A stretch of 64,000 nt of DNA from Pseudomonas denitrificans (nom. rej.) (GTDB lineage: Bacteria; Pseudomonadota; Gammaproteobacteria; Pseudomonadales; Pseudomonadaceae): assembly GCF_008807415.1 (NCBI RefSeq), contig NZ_CP043626.1, positions 124,001 to 188,000 of the forward strand. The letters run 5' to 3'. Made by a program: the position numbers and the translations under genes. Within the stretch, counting starts at the first letter, position 1, and each line of letters starts with the position of its first letter. Positions 43,637 through 53,497 of this stretch are shown here, piece by piece. The notes under the pieces were generated by a model. The model was not told the DNA's origin, searched no databases, and worked only from the letters and a program-made list of their open reading frames with translations.

Positions 43637-45061
43637 TTAGTGCTTGATCATTACGTGGCGGATGGCTGTGTAGTCCTCCAGGCCGTACATCGACATGTCC
43701 TTGCCGTAGCCCGACAGCTTCATGCCGCCGTGGGGCATCTCGGTGGTCAGCATGAAGTGCGTGTTGACCCAGGTGCAGCCGTACTGCAGGCGGGCGGACA
43801 GGCGATGGGCGCGACCGATGTCGCTGGTCCATACCGAGGAGGCCAGGCCGTAGTCGGAGTCGTTCGCCCAGGCCAGCGCCTGTGCTTCGTCCTCGAACTC
43901 GGTGACCGAAACCACCGGGCCGAAGATTTCGCGGCGGACCACTTCGTCGTCCTGGCGGGCGCCGGCAAGCACGGTGGGCTCGAAGAAGAAGCCCGGGCGG
44001 TCGGCACGCTTGCCACCGGTGACCACTTCGATGTGCGGCACCTGGCGGGCGCGCTCGACGAAGCCGACGACACGCTCCAGGTGCTGCTCGGTGATGACCG
44101 GGCCTAGCTCGGTATTCGGGTCGTCCTGCTCTCCGTACTGGATGCTGGCCACCGCTTCACCGAGCTTCTGCACGAACTTGGCGTAGATGCCTTTCTGCGC
44201 ATAGATGCGGCAGGCGGCGGTGCAGTCCTGGCCGGCGTTGTAGAAGCCGAAGGTGCGGATGCCTTCCACGGCGGCGTCGATGTCGGCGTCGTCGAAGATC
44301 AGCACCGGGGCCTTGCCGCCCAGTTCCATGTGCATGCGCTTCACGGTGTCGGCGGTGCCGGCGATGATGCGGCTGCCGGTGGCGACCGAGCCGGTCAGGG
44401 ACACCATGCGCACTTTCGGGTGGGTGGTCAGAGGCTCGCCGACGCTCGGGCCACGACCGAACACCAGGTTGACCACGCCGGCGGGGAAGATGCTGGCCAT
44501 CAGTTCGGCCAGGCGCAGGGCGGTCAGCGGGGTCTGCTCGGAGGGCTTGAGCACCACGGTGTTGCCGGCGGCCAGGGCCGGGCCGAGTTTCCACGCGACC
44601 ATCATCAGCGGGTAGTTCCACGGTGCGATGGAGGCGACCACGCCCACCGGGTCGCGGCGGATCATCGAGGTGTGGCCCGGCAGGTATTCGCCAGCGGCGG
44701 AGCCCTGCATCACGCGGCAGGCACCGGCGAAGAAGCGGAACACGTCGGCCACGGCCGGCAGTTCGTCGTTCAGCGCGGCGGAGTAGGGCTTGCCGCAGTT
44801 GTTGGATTCCAGGCGGGCCAGTTCCTCGGCGTTGGCGTCGATGGCGTCGGCCAGTGCCAGCAGGAGCAGGGAGCGATCCTTCGGCGCGGTCTGCGACCAG
44901 CTGTCGAAGGCGGCGTCGGCGGCCAGCACGGCGGCGTCGACCTGGGCCGGGGTGGCCTCGGCGATTTCCACCAGGGTGGTGCCCAGGGACGGGTTCAGGA
45001 CGGCGAGCTTCTCGCCTTCGCCAGCGACCAGTTGGCCGTTGATCAGCAGATTGGTTTGCAT
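43637..45061 (-). CDS. patD: Gamma-aminobutyraldehyde dehydrogenase (PatD-like)
   Basis: 474 residues, equal to E. coli PatD (YdcW) and very similar along its whole length: [18 protein letters not shown] at the start, SLTGSVATG, the catalytic Glu in [10 protein letters not shown] and the catalytic Cys in [17 protein letters not shown], ending [16 protein letters not shown]. It oxidises 4-aminobutyraldehyde to GABA, the step after spermidine dehydrogenase. It belongs to a - strand unit with the polyamine ABC genes upstream and spdH downstream. Confidence 0.9.
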   Translation of the reverse strand: MQTNLLINGQLVAGEGEKLAVLNPSLGTTLVEIAEATPAQVDAAVLAADAAFDSWSQTAPKDRSLLLLALADAIDANAEELARLESNNCGKPYSAALNDELPAVADVFRFFAGACRVMQGSAAGEYLPGHTSMIRRDPVGVVASIAPWNYPLMMVAWKLGPALAAGNTVVLKPSEQTPLTALRLAELMASIFPAGVVNLVFGRGPSVGEPLTTHPKVRMVSLTGSVATGSRIIAGTADTVKRMHMELGGKAPVLIFDDADIDAAVEGIRTFGFYNAGQDCTAACRIYAQKGIYAKFVQKLGEAVASIQYGEQDDPNTELGPVITEQHLERVVGFVERARQVPHIEVVTGGKRADRPGFFFEPTVLAGARQDDEVVRREIFGPVVSVTEFEDEAQALAWANDSDYGLASSVWTSDIGRAHRLSARLQYGCTWVNTHFMLTTEMPHGGMKLSGYGKDMSMYGLEDYTAIRHVMIKH

Positions 45062-45181
45062 GGTTGAGTCCTCTTGTTCAGGAGCGTGGTGCAAATTCGG
45101 TTGGGGTGTTTCTTTTTAGGGGCCTGCCGGCGAGGGGGCCGGCGGGCCTGAGGGGTTCTGTTGATATCGGTGCCGCGGGTT

Positions 45182-45227
45182 TCCCTCACCCAGCCCTCTC
45201 CCAGAGGGAGAGGGTTAGGGTGAGGGG
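45182..45227. repeat. Inverted repeat, family D (CCCTCTCCC...GGGAGAGGG)
   Basis: ccctcacccagccctctccc and gggagagggttagggtgaggg form an imperfect hairpin between the permease and aldehyde dehydrogenase genes. A related, longer copy is at 48131-48239, also inside this gene cluster. Confidence 0.7.
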
Positions 45228-45242
45228 CGCACGGCACCCAAG

Positions 45243-46988
45243 TTACTTGCCGCTCCCCGCCACGCCCTCGCCACCCTTGGTCAGGTAGTAGGCGCCGAGG
45301 ATCGGCAGCATGGTCACGATCATCACCAGCATCGCCACCACGTTGGTCACCGGCACGTCGCGCGGGCGGCCCAACTGGTTGAGCAGCCAGATCGGCAGGG
45401 TGCGTTCGTGGCCGGCGGTGAAGGTGGTGACGATGATTTCGTCGAAGGACAACGCGAACGCCAGCATGCCGCCGGCCAGCAGCGCCGAGCCGAGGTTGGG
45501 CAGGATCACGTAGCGGAAGGTCTGCCAGCCGTCGGCGCCCAGGTCCATCGAGGCTTCGATGAGGCTGTGCGAGGTGCGGCGGAAGCGCGCGATGACGTTG
45601 TTGTAGACGATCACCACGCAGAAGGTGGCGTGGCCGATGACGATGGTCAGGAAGCCCGGCTCGATACCGAGGGTCTTGAACGCCGACAGCAGCGCGATGC
45701 CGGTGATGATGCCGGGCAAGGCGATCGGCAGGATCAGCATCAGCGAGATGCCTTCCTTGCCGAAGAAGTCGCGGCGGTACAGCGCGGCCGCGGCCAGGGT
45801 GCCGAGGAGCATGGCGATCAGCGTGGCGACGCTGGCGATCTTCACCGACAGCTCGATGGCTTCGAGCACGTCCTGGCGCGCGAAGGCGACGCTGAACCAG
45901 TGCAGGGTGAAGCCCTTGGGCGGGAAGCTGAAGGCCGCGTCCTCGGTGTTGAAGGCGTACATGAAGATGATCAGGATCGGGAAGTGCAGGAACACCAGCC
46001 CGCCCCAGGCGGCCGCTTTCAGGCCCCACGAAGCTTTCTCAGAGTGCATCGAAGGCCCCAGACGTTTGACGATGGAGAGATAGACCGCGATCAGCACGAT
46101 GGGCACCAGGGTGAAGGCGGCGGCCATTGGCATGTTGCCGATCGCGCCCTGCTGGGCGTAGACCATGCTGCCGATGAAGTAGCCCGGCGGGCCCACCAGC
46201 TGCGGCACGATGAAGTCGCCCAGGGTCAGGCTGAAGGTGAAGATCGAGCCGGCGGCGATGCCGGGGATCGACAGCGGCAGGATCACCTGCAGGAAGGTCT
46301 GCCGCGGGTGTGCACCGAGGTCGGCCGAGGCTTGCAGCAGTGACGGCGGCAGGCGTTCCAGGGAGGCCTGGATCGGCAGGATCATGAACGGCAGCCAGAT
46401 GTACACGAACACCAGGAAGCGTCCGAAGCTGGAGGTCGACAGGGTGTTGCCACCGATGCCCGGAATGCCCAGCAACAGATTCAGCACGGGCTCAAGACCG
46501 AGGTGCTGGACGAACCACATGGCGACGCCGCCCTTGGCCAGCAGCAGGGTCCAGGCGTAGGCCTTGACGATGTAGCTGGCCCACATCGGCATCATCACGG
46601 CGATGTAGAAGAACGCCTTGGTCTTGCCGGTGGTGTAGCGCGCCATGTAGTAGGCGATGGGGAAGGCCACCGCGCCACTGGCGATGGACACCGCAACCGC
46701 CATCAGCACGGTGCGCTGGATGATGTCGAAGTTGGAGCCACTGAGCAGCGAGCCGAAGTTGGCCCAGGTCAGGTCCGGCGTCACCGTCATGGTGAAGTCG
46801 TCGAAGGTGTAGAAACCCTGCCACAGCAGCGTCAGCAGCGAGCCGAGGTAGATCGCGCCGAACCACAGCAGCGGCGGGATCAGCAGCAGCGAGAGGTACA
46901 GCGTCGGCTTGCGGTAGAGCAGGTTGCACAGGCGGCGCAGCGGGCCATTGCTGGCCTGCGGCACCGGAGCGTTCATCGTCAGTTCCAT
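45243..46988 (-). CDS. Polyamine ABC permease, PotB-PotC fusion
   Basis: 581 residues, twice the size of one permease subunit. The first half (about 20-300) and second half (about 320-575) each hold six helices and an EAA loop: [20 protein letters not shown] and [20 protein letters not shown]. The fusion point is near [21 protein letters not shown]. It would form the whole membrane channel of a spermidine/putrescine importer. It starts 1 base after the ATPase stop. Confidence 0.9.
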   Translation of the reverse strand: MELTMNAPVPQASNGPLRRLCNLLYRKPTLYLSLLLIPPLLWFGAIYLGSLLTLLWQGFYTFDDFTMTVTPDLTWANFGSLLSGSNFDIIQRTVLMAVAVSIASGAVAFPIAYYMARYTTGKTKAFFYIAVMMPMWASYIVKAYAWTLLLAKGGVAMWFVQHLGLEPVLNLLLGIPGIGGNTLSTSSFGRFLVFVYIWLPFMILPIQASLERLPPSLLQASADLGAHPRQTFLQVILPLSIPGIAAGSIFTFSLTLGDFIVPQLVGPPGYFIGSMVYAQQGAIGNMPMAAAFTLVPIVLIAVYLSIVKRLGPSMHSEKASWGLKAAAWGGLVFLHFPILIIFMYAFNTEDAAFSFPPKGFTLHWFSVAFARQDVLEAIELSVKIASVATLIAMLLGTLAAAALYRRDFFGKEGISLMLILPIALPGIITGIALLSAFKTLGIEPGFLTIVIGHATFCVVIVYNNVIARFRRTSHSLIEASMDLGADGWQTFRYVILPNLGSALLAGGMLAFALSFDEIIVTTFTAGHERTLPIWLLNQLGRPRDVPVTNVVAMLVMIVTMLPILGAYYLTKGGEGVAGSGK

Positions 46989-46989
46989 G

Positions 46990-48024
46990 TCACGCGCCCT
47001 CGTTCAGCACCACCATCGCCTCGCGCGCCCAGCGGGCGGTCACGCGCTGGCCCGGCTGGTGGGCGAGGTCGATGTCGGCCCACTGGCTGTTGGCCTGGCT
47101 GAGGCAGAGGTTCTGGCCGTTGTCGAGACGGATCTCGTAGCGGGTCGCCGCGCCCTGGTACTGGATGTCGTGCAGCAGGCCGCTGATCTCGATGTCCGAG
47201 GCGCTGCGCTCGCCATTGGCGAACCGGATGTGCTCGGGACGGATGGAGAAGGGCTGGGCGTTGCCGGTCAGGCCCTGGGCGATGTCGCCGCGCAGCACGT
47301 TGGAGGTACCGACGAATTCAGCCACGAACGGGGTGGCTGGTTTCATGTAGAGGTTGCGCGGGGTGTCGACCTGCTCGATGCGGCCCTTGTTGAACACCGC
47401 GACGCGGTCGGACATGGACAGCGCTTCGCTCTGGTCGTGGGTGACGAAGATGAAGGTGATACCCAGCTGGCGCTGCAGCTTCTTCAGCTCGCTCTGCATC
47501 TGCTCGCGCAGCTTGAGGTCGAGGGCGCCGAGGGGTTCGTCGAGCAGCAGCACGCGTGGGCGATTCACCAGGGCGCGGGCCAGGGCCACGCGCTGGCGCT
47601 GGCCGCCGGAAAGCTGCACCGGCTTGCGCACGCCATAGCCGCCCAGGGCGACCATGCCGAGGGCTTCTTCGGCGCGCTTGAGGCGTTCGGCCTTGCCGAC
47701 GCCTTTCACCTTCAGGCCGTAGGCAACGTTCTCCAGCACGCTCATGTGCGGGAACAGCGCGTAGTCCTGGAATACCGTGTTGACGTCACGCTGATAGGGC
47801 GGCAGGCCCGCGGCCTCCTCGCCATGGATGCGGATGGAGCCTGCGCTGGGTTGCTCGAAGCCGGCGATCAGGCGCAGGCAGGTGGTCTTGCCCGAGCCCG
47901 ACGGGCCGAGCATGGAAAAGAACTCGCCGTCCTTGATGTCGATGGACACCCGGTCAACGGCCTTGACGTCGCCGAACTGGCGGGAGACCTGGGTGAATTG
48001 AACAGCGGGGTGGTCATGGTGCAC
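46990..48024 (-). CDS. Polyamine ABC transporter ATP-binding protein (PotA-like)
   Basis: 344 residues. Walker [13 protein letters not shown]-loop [13 protein letters not shown], signature [16 protein letters not shown], Walker [13 protein letters not shown] and the H-loop THDQSEAL are all intact. The C-terminal TOBE domain (about 245-340) includes [10 protein letters not shown]. The start codon is GTG at 48024, and the GGAG next to it is too close to be ideal, so the true start may differ. It works with the fused permease and the binding protein upstream. Confidence 0.92.
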   Translation of the reverse strand: MHHDHPAVQFTQVSRQFGDVKAVDRVSIDIKDGEFFSMLGPSGSGKTTCLRLIAGFEQPSAGSIRIHGEEAAGLPPYQRDVNTVFQDYALFPHMSVLENVAYGLKVKGVGKAERLKRAEEALGMVALGGYGVRKPVQLSGGQRQRVALARALVNRPRVLLLDEPLGALDLKLREQMQSELKKLQRQLGITFIFVTHDQSEALSMSDRVAVFNKGRIEQVDTPRNLYMKPATPFVAEFVGTSNVLRGDIAQGLTGNAQPFSIRPEHIRFANGERSASDIEISGLLHDIQYQGAATRYEIRLDNGQNLCLSQANSQWADIDLAHQPGQRVTARWAREAMVVLNEGA

Positions 48025-48130
48025 GCTCCAAGGGGCAGGAAGCCGGCGTAGGGGAGCCCTGCCCGTGAATCTGAGATACGGGTGAATCGGTACGGATGTG
48101 GTTCGGTGCTGGTCGCCGCGCAGGACTGGC

Positions 48131-48239
48131 CCCCCTCTCCCTTCAGGGAGAGGGGCTGGGGGAGAGGGCGAGCCTCAGGCACGGAGCCCGGATTCCTCTC
48201 CCCAACCCTCTGACTAGGCGTCCCCCTGAAGGGAGAGGG
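48131..48239. repeat. Inverted repeat, family D, with an inserted 13-mer
   Basis: cccctctcccttcagggagagggg, broken here into ccctctccctt/cagggagaggg, and a second pair ending gaagggagaggg form nested hairpins. The right part is interrupted by actaggcgtcccc (48213-48225), a 13-mer that also interrupts the unrelated element at 31755-31767. Confidence 0.7.
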
Positions 48240-48270
48240 AGCTGTCAGGCGCTCGGGAAAAATCCCTGCC

Positions 48271-49416
48271 TTAGCGGCCGCCCATGATCCCGATGTAGTC
48301 CTGGGTCCAGCGGCTGTACGGGACGAACTTGCCGCCCTCGGCCACCGGGGTCTTCCAGAACGCGATCTTGTCGAACTGGTTGTAACCGTTGGTGGCGCAG
48401 CCTTCGGCACCGAGCAGGGTGCTGGCCTTGCAGCCTTCGGGTACGGCCGGCACGGAGCCGAACCAGGCCGCCACGTCGCCCTGGACCTTGGGCTCCAGCG
48501 ACCAGTTCAGCCACTTGTAGGCGCAGCTCGGGTGCTGGGCTTCGGCGTGCAGCATGGTGGTGTCGGCCCAGCCGGTGACGCCTTCTTTCGGGAACACCGT
48601 GGCGATCGGCTGACCTTCGGCCTTCAAGGCGTTGGCCTGGTACGGCCAGGCGCTGGAAGCGGCAACGCCTTCGTTCTTGAAGTCGCTCATCTGCACGGTG
48701 GTGTCGTGCCAGTAGCGGTGGATCAGGTCATGTTGCTTGCGCAGCAGTTCGACCACGGCGGCGTATTGCTTCTCGTCGAGCTGGTACGGATCGGTGATGC
48801 CCAGCTCCGGCTGGGTCGCCTTCAGGTACAGCGCGGCGTCGGCGACGTAGATCGGGCCGTCGTAGGCCTGCACGCGGCCCTTGTTCGACTTGCCGTCAGG
48901 CAGGTTCTGGGCGTCGAACACGACCTTCCAGCTGTCCGGCGCGGTGGGGAAGACCTTGGTGTTGTACATCAGCAGGTTCGGGCCCCACTGGTACGGCGCG
49001 CCGTAGGTCTTGCCATTGACCACGTACCAGGCGGCGTCCTTCAGGCGCGGGTCGATGTTCTTCCAGTTGGGGATCAGCGACGGATCGATCGGCTGCACGC
49101 GCTTGCCGTAGATCAGGCGCAGGGAGGCGTCGCCGGATGCGGTGACCAGGTCATAGCCGCCCTTGGCCATCAGGCTGACCATCTCGTCGGAGGTGGCGGC
49201 GGTCTTCACGTTGACCTGGCAGCCGGTGTCCTTCTCGAACTGGGTGACCCAGTCGTAGTTCTTGTCGGACTGGCCGCGCTCGATGTAGCCGGGCCAGGCG
49301 ATGATGTCCAGGCGGCCTTCGCCTTTGCCGACTTCCTTCAGGGCCTCGGCGGCCTGGACGCCGGCGCTGGCCAGCAGGGCGGTGGTGATGGCACTGAGCA
49401 GTGCGGTCTTGCGCAT
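48271..49416 (-). CDS. Polyamine ABC transporter solute-binding protein (PotD-like)
   Basis: 381 residues with a Sec signal ending VQA and GGAGA ahead of the ATG. RLDIIAWPGYIERG, WVTQFEKDTGCQVNVKTA, VTASGDASLRLIYGKRVQPID and FKNEGVAASSAWPYQAN fit the PotD/ydcS-like family. It is longer than PotD and closest in type to YdcS-like binding proteins, which in E. coli are also encoded beside patD. It captures putrescine or spermidine in the periplasm for the fused permease and ATPase encoded downstream. Confidence 0.9.
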   Translation of the reverse strand: MRKTALLSAITTALLASAGVQAAEALKEVGKGEGRLDIIAWPGYIERGQSDKNYDWVTQFEKDTGCQVNVKTAATSDEMVSLMAKGGYDLVTASGDASLRLIYGKRVQPIDPSLIPNWKNIDPRLKDAAWYVVNGKTYGAPYQWGPNLLMYNTKVFPTAPDSWKVVFDAQNLPDGKSNKGRVQAYDGPIYVADAALYLKATQPELGITDPYQLDEKQYAAVVELLRKQHDLIHRYWHDTTVQMSDFKNEGVAASSAWPYQANALKAEGQPIATVFPKEGVTGWADTTMLHAEAQHPSCAYKWLNWSLEPKVQGDVAAWFGSVPAVPEGCKASTLLGAEGCATNGYNQFDKIAFWKTPVAEGGKFVPYSRWTQDYIGIMGGR

Positions 49417-49477
49417 CGGGTGTCTCCCTCTCGTTGTTGTCTCTATTGGTGGGGCAGGATCAATCGAGCAACAGCCC

Positions 49478-49622
49478 TTCAGGACGTGAGAAAACTACTG
49501 CGCTCGGCCAGGCTGCGTTGAAGCCACTCCGGGAAATGCTCATTTATGGGCATAAACTCCGCTTTCCCGGAGCGACTTCGCCTTGCCTGACCGTCGCTCG
49601 CTACGTTTTCACACGCCCTGAT
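49478..49622. repeat. 145-bp imperfect palindrome
   Basis: The two halves meet at about 49549 (tttatgggcataaa). Left-arm pieces gtgagaaaac and gaagccactccgggaaa match the complements of right-arm pieces gttttcacac and tttcccggagcgacttc at the same distance from the centre, with roughly 70% pairing over about 70 bases per arm. It looks like a MITE or another folded mobile element with no protein of its own. Confidence 0.65.
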
Positions 49623-49637
49623 GCAGGGCTTCTTTTT
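49615..49637 (+). terminator. Factor-independent terminator in the + direction
   Basis: gccctg/atg/cagggc followed by ttcttttt is a textbook terminator, but no + strand gene lies upstream within this gap. It overlaps the edge of the 145-bp palindrome and may belong to it or end a small RNA. Confidence 0.6.
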
Positions 49638-49667
49638 ATGTGCCGGCGGGCGACCCCGCCGGGTGGT

Positions 49668-51164
49668 TCAATCCAGTCGCTGGCCGTGGCGCGCCATGAT
49701 GTGGCGCACCACGCTGTAGTCCTGCAGCGAGTCGCTGGACAGGTCCTTGCCGTATCCCGAGCGCTTGAGCCCGCCGTGGGGCATCTCGCTGGCGAGCATG
49801 AAATGGGTGTTGATCCAGGTGCAGCCGTACTGCAGGCGGTTGGCGATCTGGAAGGCCTTGTCGAGGTTCTGCGTCCATACCGAGGAGGCCAGGCCGTACT
49901 CGGAGTCGTTGGCCCAGTCCACCGCCTGTTCGAGCTGGTCGAAACGGGTCACGGTGACCACCGGGCCGAACACCTCGCGCTGGACGATCTCGTCCTGCTG
50001 CTTGCAGCCGGCCAGCAGGGTCGGCTGGTAGTAGAAGCCGGGGCCCGAATGCACAGCGGCGCCGGTGACGCGCTCGATGTGCGGCTGGCCGAGGGCGCGT
50101 TCGACGAAGCTGGCCACGCGGTCGCGCTGGCGGGCGCTGATCAGCGGGCTGATCTCGTTGTCGGCATCGCGCTTGCGGGCGAAGCGGATGCTGGCCACGG
50201 CGTCGCCCAGCTCGGCGACGAGGCGGTCATGGATACCGGCCTGCGCGTAGATGCGGCAGGCGGCGGTGCAGTCCTGCCCGGCGTTGTAGTAACCGTGGGT
50301 GCGCACGCCCTGGACCACGGCTTCGAGGTCGGCGTCGTTGCAGACGATCACCGGCGCCTTGCCGCCCAGTTCCAGGTGGGTGCGTTTGAGGGTGCGCGCG
50401 GCGGCCTGGAGAATCTTCTGCCCGGTGACGATATCGCCGGTCAGCGACACCATGCGCACCTTCGGGTGGCTGACCAAGTGGCTGCCGACGCCTTCGCCGC
50501 CGCCGCAGACGATGTTGATCACGCCGGCGGGTAGGATTTCTGCCAGCGCCGGGGCCAGCGCCAGGATGCTCAGCGGGGTGTGCTCGGACGGCTTGAACAC
50601 CAGGGTGTTGCCGGCGGCCAGCGCGGGAGCGATCTTCCACGCAGCCATCATCAGCGGGTAGTTCCAGGGCGCAATCGACGCGACCACGCCTACCGGGTCG
50701 CGGCGAACCATGCTGGTGTGGCCGGGCACGTATTCGCCGGCGAGCTGGCCCTGCTGGCAGCGCACGGCGCCGGCGAAGAAGCGGAACACGTCGGCGGTGG
50801 CCGGAATGTCGTCCTGGCGCGCCAGGTGCAGCGGCTTGCCGCAGTTCAGCGATTCCAGTTGGGCGAGGTCGTTCGCGCGCTTGTCGATGGCGTCGGCGAT
50901 GGCGAGCAGGGCGGTGGCGCGCTGGGCAGGCGTGGTGCGAGCCCAGGCGGGGAAGGCGCGGTGCGCGGCAGCGATGGCCTGCTCGACCTGGTCCAGGGAG
51001 CCGTCGGCAATGCTGATAAGGGTGTCGCCCGTGGTCGGGTTGATGATCGGCTCGGCCATGCCTTCGCCGGCGACCAGTTGGCCGTCGATCAGCAAGGCGG
51101 TGTGCAGGGTTGCGCCGGTCATCTTGGAAACTCGTCTTTTATCTGTCTTGTTTTCGGTGGCCAT
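49668..51164 (-). CDS. Second aminobutyraldehyde-type aldehyde dehydrogenase
   Basis: 498 residues, clearly paralogous to the PatD-like enzyme at 43637 (shared [24 protein letters not shown] with the catalytic Glu and [17 protein letters not shown] with the catalytic Cys). The start at 51164 follows GGAG; an ATG at 51122 would give 484 residues. It probably oxidises amino-aldehydes from polyamines with a different chain length. It is the first gene of the polyamine unit and has a T-N11-A palindrome about 105 bases upstream. Confidence 0.9.
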   Translation of the reverse strand: MATENKTDKRRVSKMTGATLHTALLIDGQLVAGEGMAEPIINPTTGDTLISIADGSLDQVEQAIAAAHRAFPAWARTTPAQRATALLAIADAIDKRANDLAQLESLNCGKPLHLARQDDIPATADVFRFFAGAVRCQQGQLAGEYVPGHTSMVRRDPVGVVASIAPWNYPLMMAAWKIAPALAAGNTLVFKPSEHTPLSILALAPALAEILPAGVINIVCGGGEGVGSHLVSHPKVRMVSLTGDIVTGQKILQAAARTLKRTHLELGGKAPVIVCNDADLEAVVQGVRTHGYYNAGQDCTAACRIYAQAGIHDRLVAELGDAVASIRFARKRDADNEISPLISARQRDRVASFVERALGQPHIERVTGAAVHSGPGFYYQPTLLAGCKQQDEIVQREVFGPVVTVTRFDQLEQAVDWANDSEYGLASSVWTQNLDKAFQIANRLQYGCTWINTHFMLASEMPHGGLKRSGYGKDLSSDSLQDYSVVRHIMARHGQRLD

Positions 51165-51268
51165 GTGCGTGCTCCGGATGGGGCGATACCCGGAGCTGGC
51201 CCTTTGTATGAGGGCAGAGACTAGAGTCCGGGCGTGGGGTCGACAAATTCTAATTACTGAAAGCGGCG

Positions 51269-51283
51269 TTCGATTAAATCGAA
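51269..51283. promoter_or_regulatory. TTCGATTAAATCGAA palindrome, candidate LysR box
   Basis: A perfect 15-base dyad containing T-N11-A, the LysR-family core pattern, lies between the second aldehyde dehydrogenase gene and the LysR gene at 51423. A half-site with the same ttaaatcgaatg run recurs at 52436-52447 beyond the start of the LysR gene. Confidence 0.6.
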
Positions 51284-51307
51284 TGGCTGACTTTGCTGTA
51301 CCGAACC

Positions 51308-51398
51308 CGTAGGGCGCATAACGCCCCAGGCGTTATCCGCCGTCCGCGCAGTTCCGAAACTTCTCGGCGCATAACCGCAAGCGGTTATGCGCCCTACG
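51308..51398. repeat. Palindromic repeat, family B
   Basis: gtagggcgcataacgcc, ggcgttatccgcc, cggcgcataaccgc and gcggttatgcgccctac form nested hairpins. It lies between the LysR stop and the aldehyde dehydrogenase promoter. Confidence 0.78.
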
Positions 51399-51422
51399 AT
51401 GGCTGGAGTCGTTGGGTTCTCC

Positions 51423-52334
51423 TCAGATCGACAGCTTCTTCGCGTTGGGCTGCTCGCGGGCCACGGTGAGGAACGGGTCCACCAGCGGTGGCCGCGCGGT
51501 GCCGCGGCGCCAGGCCAGGCCGACGTCCAGTGGCTCGGAGAGGTCCACCAGCGGCCGCGCCTCGATGATGTCGCCTTCCAGCGACCAGGGGCGGTAGGTC
51601 ATGTCCGGCTGGATCGACAGGCCCAGGCCCGCCGCCACCAGGCTTCGCACCGCCTCCACCGACGCCGTGCGCAGCGTCACCTGCGGTACCAACCCGGCGC
51701 GGGACCAGATGCGCTGGGTGTGCAGGCCCATCTCGTCGGCGTTCAGCTGGATCAATGGCTCGCCCGCCACATCGGCCAGGCCGATGCTGTCGCGCTCCAG
51801 CAGCGGGTGCTGCGCCGGCAGCCACAGACGGTGCGGCGAGTGGGTCAGCACCTCGGTCTGCAGGGCGTGGCGGTCTTCCAGGTTGGAGAGGATCAGCACG
51901 CCAACATCGATCTCGCCGCTCACCAGCAGGTGCTCGATGTAGGGGCGCTCGTCCTCCACCACGCGGGTCTGCACATTGGGATAGGCGCGCTGGAAGCGGT
52001 TGATCAGGTCCGCCAGGTAGTAACCCGCCACCAGGCTGGTCACGCCGATGGTCAGGCTGCCGGCCACCTGGTCGGTGCTCTGCTGCAGGCTGCGCTTGGC
52101 GTTCTCCACCGTGGCCAGGATCAGGTGCGCCTGGCGCAGGAATTGGTGGCCCTGGTGGGTCAGGGTCATGCCCTTGGCGTGGCGGTCGAACAGGCGCACG
52201 CCGATCTCCTCCTCCAACTGCTGGATGGCGAGGGTCAGGGTGGACTGGGAAATGAACACCGCCTGGGCGGCGGCGGAAATCGAGCCGGTCTCGGCGACGG
52301 CGATGAAATGGCGAATCTGGCGAAGCGTCATCAT
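51423..52334 (-). CDS. LysR-family regulator of the polyamine unit (inferred)
   Basis: 303 residues starting MMTLRQIRHFIAVAETGSIS. The winged helix covers 4-62 (SAAAQAVFISQSTLTLAIQQLEEEIG) and the effector domain 90-295. No ribosome site is obvious. It lies upstream of the second aldehyde dehydrogenase gene on the same strand, with a LysR-type palindrome in between. Control of polyamine genes is inferred from that arrangement. Confidence 0.88.
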   Translation of the reverse strand: MMTLRQIRHFIAVAETGSISAAAQAVFISQSTLTLAIQQLEEEIGVRLFDRHAKGMTLTHQGHQFLRQAHLILATVENAKRSLQQSTDQVAGSLTIGVTSLVAGYYLADLINRFQRAYPNVQTRVVEDERPYIEHLLVSGEIDVGVLILSNLEDRHALQTEVLTHSPHRLWLPAQHPLLERDSIGLADVAGEPLIQLNADEMGLHTQRIWSRAGLVPQVTLRTASVEAVRSLVAAGLGLSIQPDMTYRPWSLEGDIIEARPLVDLSEPLDVGLAWRRGTARPPLVDPFLTVAREQPNAKKLSI

Positions 52335-52549
52335 GGTGATTGGCCGCTGGTGCGCGGAGCTGCGATCTAGAGCCTTGTCTATCCGCTCTCGGCGCTTTTC
52401 ATTGTTGATTATCGAAAATCTATAGGAGCATTCTTTTAAATCGAATGAAAGCGGCCCATTTGCCCTGCGGACCCGCCGGCATTGGCCCGCAATATCCGGA
52501 AGCACACTGTCGCTGCGTCCCGGCCGTGCGCTGGACTAGAGTCGGAATC

Positions 52550-52581
52550 CACAATTTTCGATAGACACAATTTCCGATAGA
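52550..52581. repeat. Two tandem 16-bp direct repeats in the DUF533 leader
   Basis: cacaattttcgataga (52550-52565) is followed at once by cacaatttccgataga (52566-52581), 15 of 16 identical, ending 15 bases before the DUF533 start. attttcgata is also the complement of tatcgaaaat at 52410-52419, near the LysR start. Confidence 0.65.
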
Positions 52582-52596
52582 ACAGTGGAGATCGCC

Positions 52597-53319
52597 ATGA
52601 ACACTCGCGGCCTGCTCGACCAACTCCTCAAATCCGGCCAGGACCTCCTGCAGAACAAGGGCGTGGCCCGGCAGGACGGCGCCCAACAGTCCTCTTCGTC
52701 CAGCAAGGGCGGCGGCCTGGACCTGGGCAGCCTGCTCTCCGGTGCCGGTGGAGGCGCCCTGGCGGCGGGCGCGCTGGGCCTGCTGATGGGCAGCAAGAAG
52801 GCGCGCAAGATCGGCGGCAACGTCGTCACCTATGGCGGCCTCGCGGCGCTCGGCGTGCTTGCCTACAAGGCCTACGGCAACTGGCAGCAGAAGCAGGCCA
52901 GTGCCCCGCGCGGCGAGCCGCAGACCGTCGACCGCCTGCCACCGGCGCAGGCCGAGCAGCACAGCCACGCCATCCTGCGGGCCATCGTCGCCGCCGCGAA
53001 GGCCGACGGGCATATCGATGATCGCGAACGCCAGCTGATCGACGGCGAAATCGCCAAGCTCACCGGCGACGTCGAACTGCAGGGCTGGCTGGACCGCGAA
53101 CTGGCCAAACCGCTGGACCCGGCCGAAGTCGCCCGCGCCGCCACCAGCGAGGAAATGGCTGCCGAGATGTACCTGGCCAGCCTGCTGATGGTCGACGAGA
53201 CCAGCTACATGGAACGCGCCTACCTTGACGAGCTGGCCCGCCAGCTGAGCCTCGACGCCGGCCTCAAGGTCGAGCTGGAAGCCCAGGCGCAGAAGGCGCT
53301 GGACGCCGTGCCCGCGTGA
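52597..53319 (+). CDS. DUF533/TerB-like membrane-associated protein
   Basis: 240 residues. An N-terminal amphipathic motif MNTRGLLDQLLKSGQDLL is followed by a Ser/Gly linker, a Gly/Ala-rich hydrophobic stretch (about 50-90, GAGGGALAAGALGLLMGSKKARK) and a TerB-like helical domain (about 120-238, SHAILRAIVAAAKADGHIDDRERQLIDGEI) with the acidic metal-site residues of the YebE family. GTGGAG precedes the ATG. A related protein is encoded next. Function is not established. Confidence 0.85.
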   Translation: MNTRGLLDQLLKSGQDLLQNKGVARQDGAQQSSSSSKGGGLDLGSLLSGAGGGALAAGALGLLMGSKKARKIGGNVVTYGGLAALGVLAYKAYGNWQQKQASAPRGEPQTVDRLPPAQAEQHSHAILRAIVAAAKADGHIDDRERQLIDGEIAKLTGDVELQGWLDRELAKPLDPAEVARAATSEEMAAEMYLASLLMVDETSYMERAYLDELARQLSLDAGLKVELEAQAQKALDAVPA

Positions 53320-53497
53320 CCTTCCTCGCAATCGCCGGCTGAAGTCGGCGCCGGGCGGCAATCGCCTGGCTGGCAATCTCTCGCGGCGGCAGGCTTCGCC
53401 CCGGGTGTCCCGCCCTGACACCCGGCCGGCGAACGGCGCTGGCGCATCGGTGTGGCGGGACTATCGTTGCCCAACGCATAGCGAGAGTTGTCATCTC

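Noticed and set aside
48015..48017. ATG just inside the ABC ATPase start as its true start
   Set aside because: It is in a different frame from the Walker A and other ATPase motifs.
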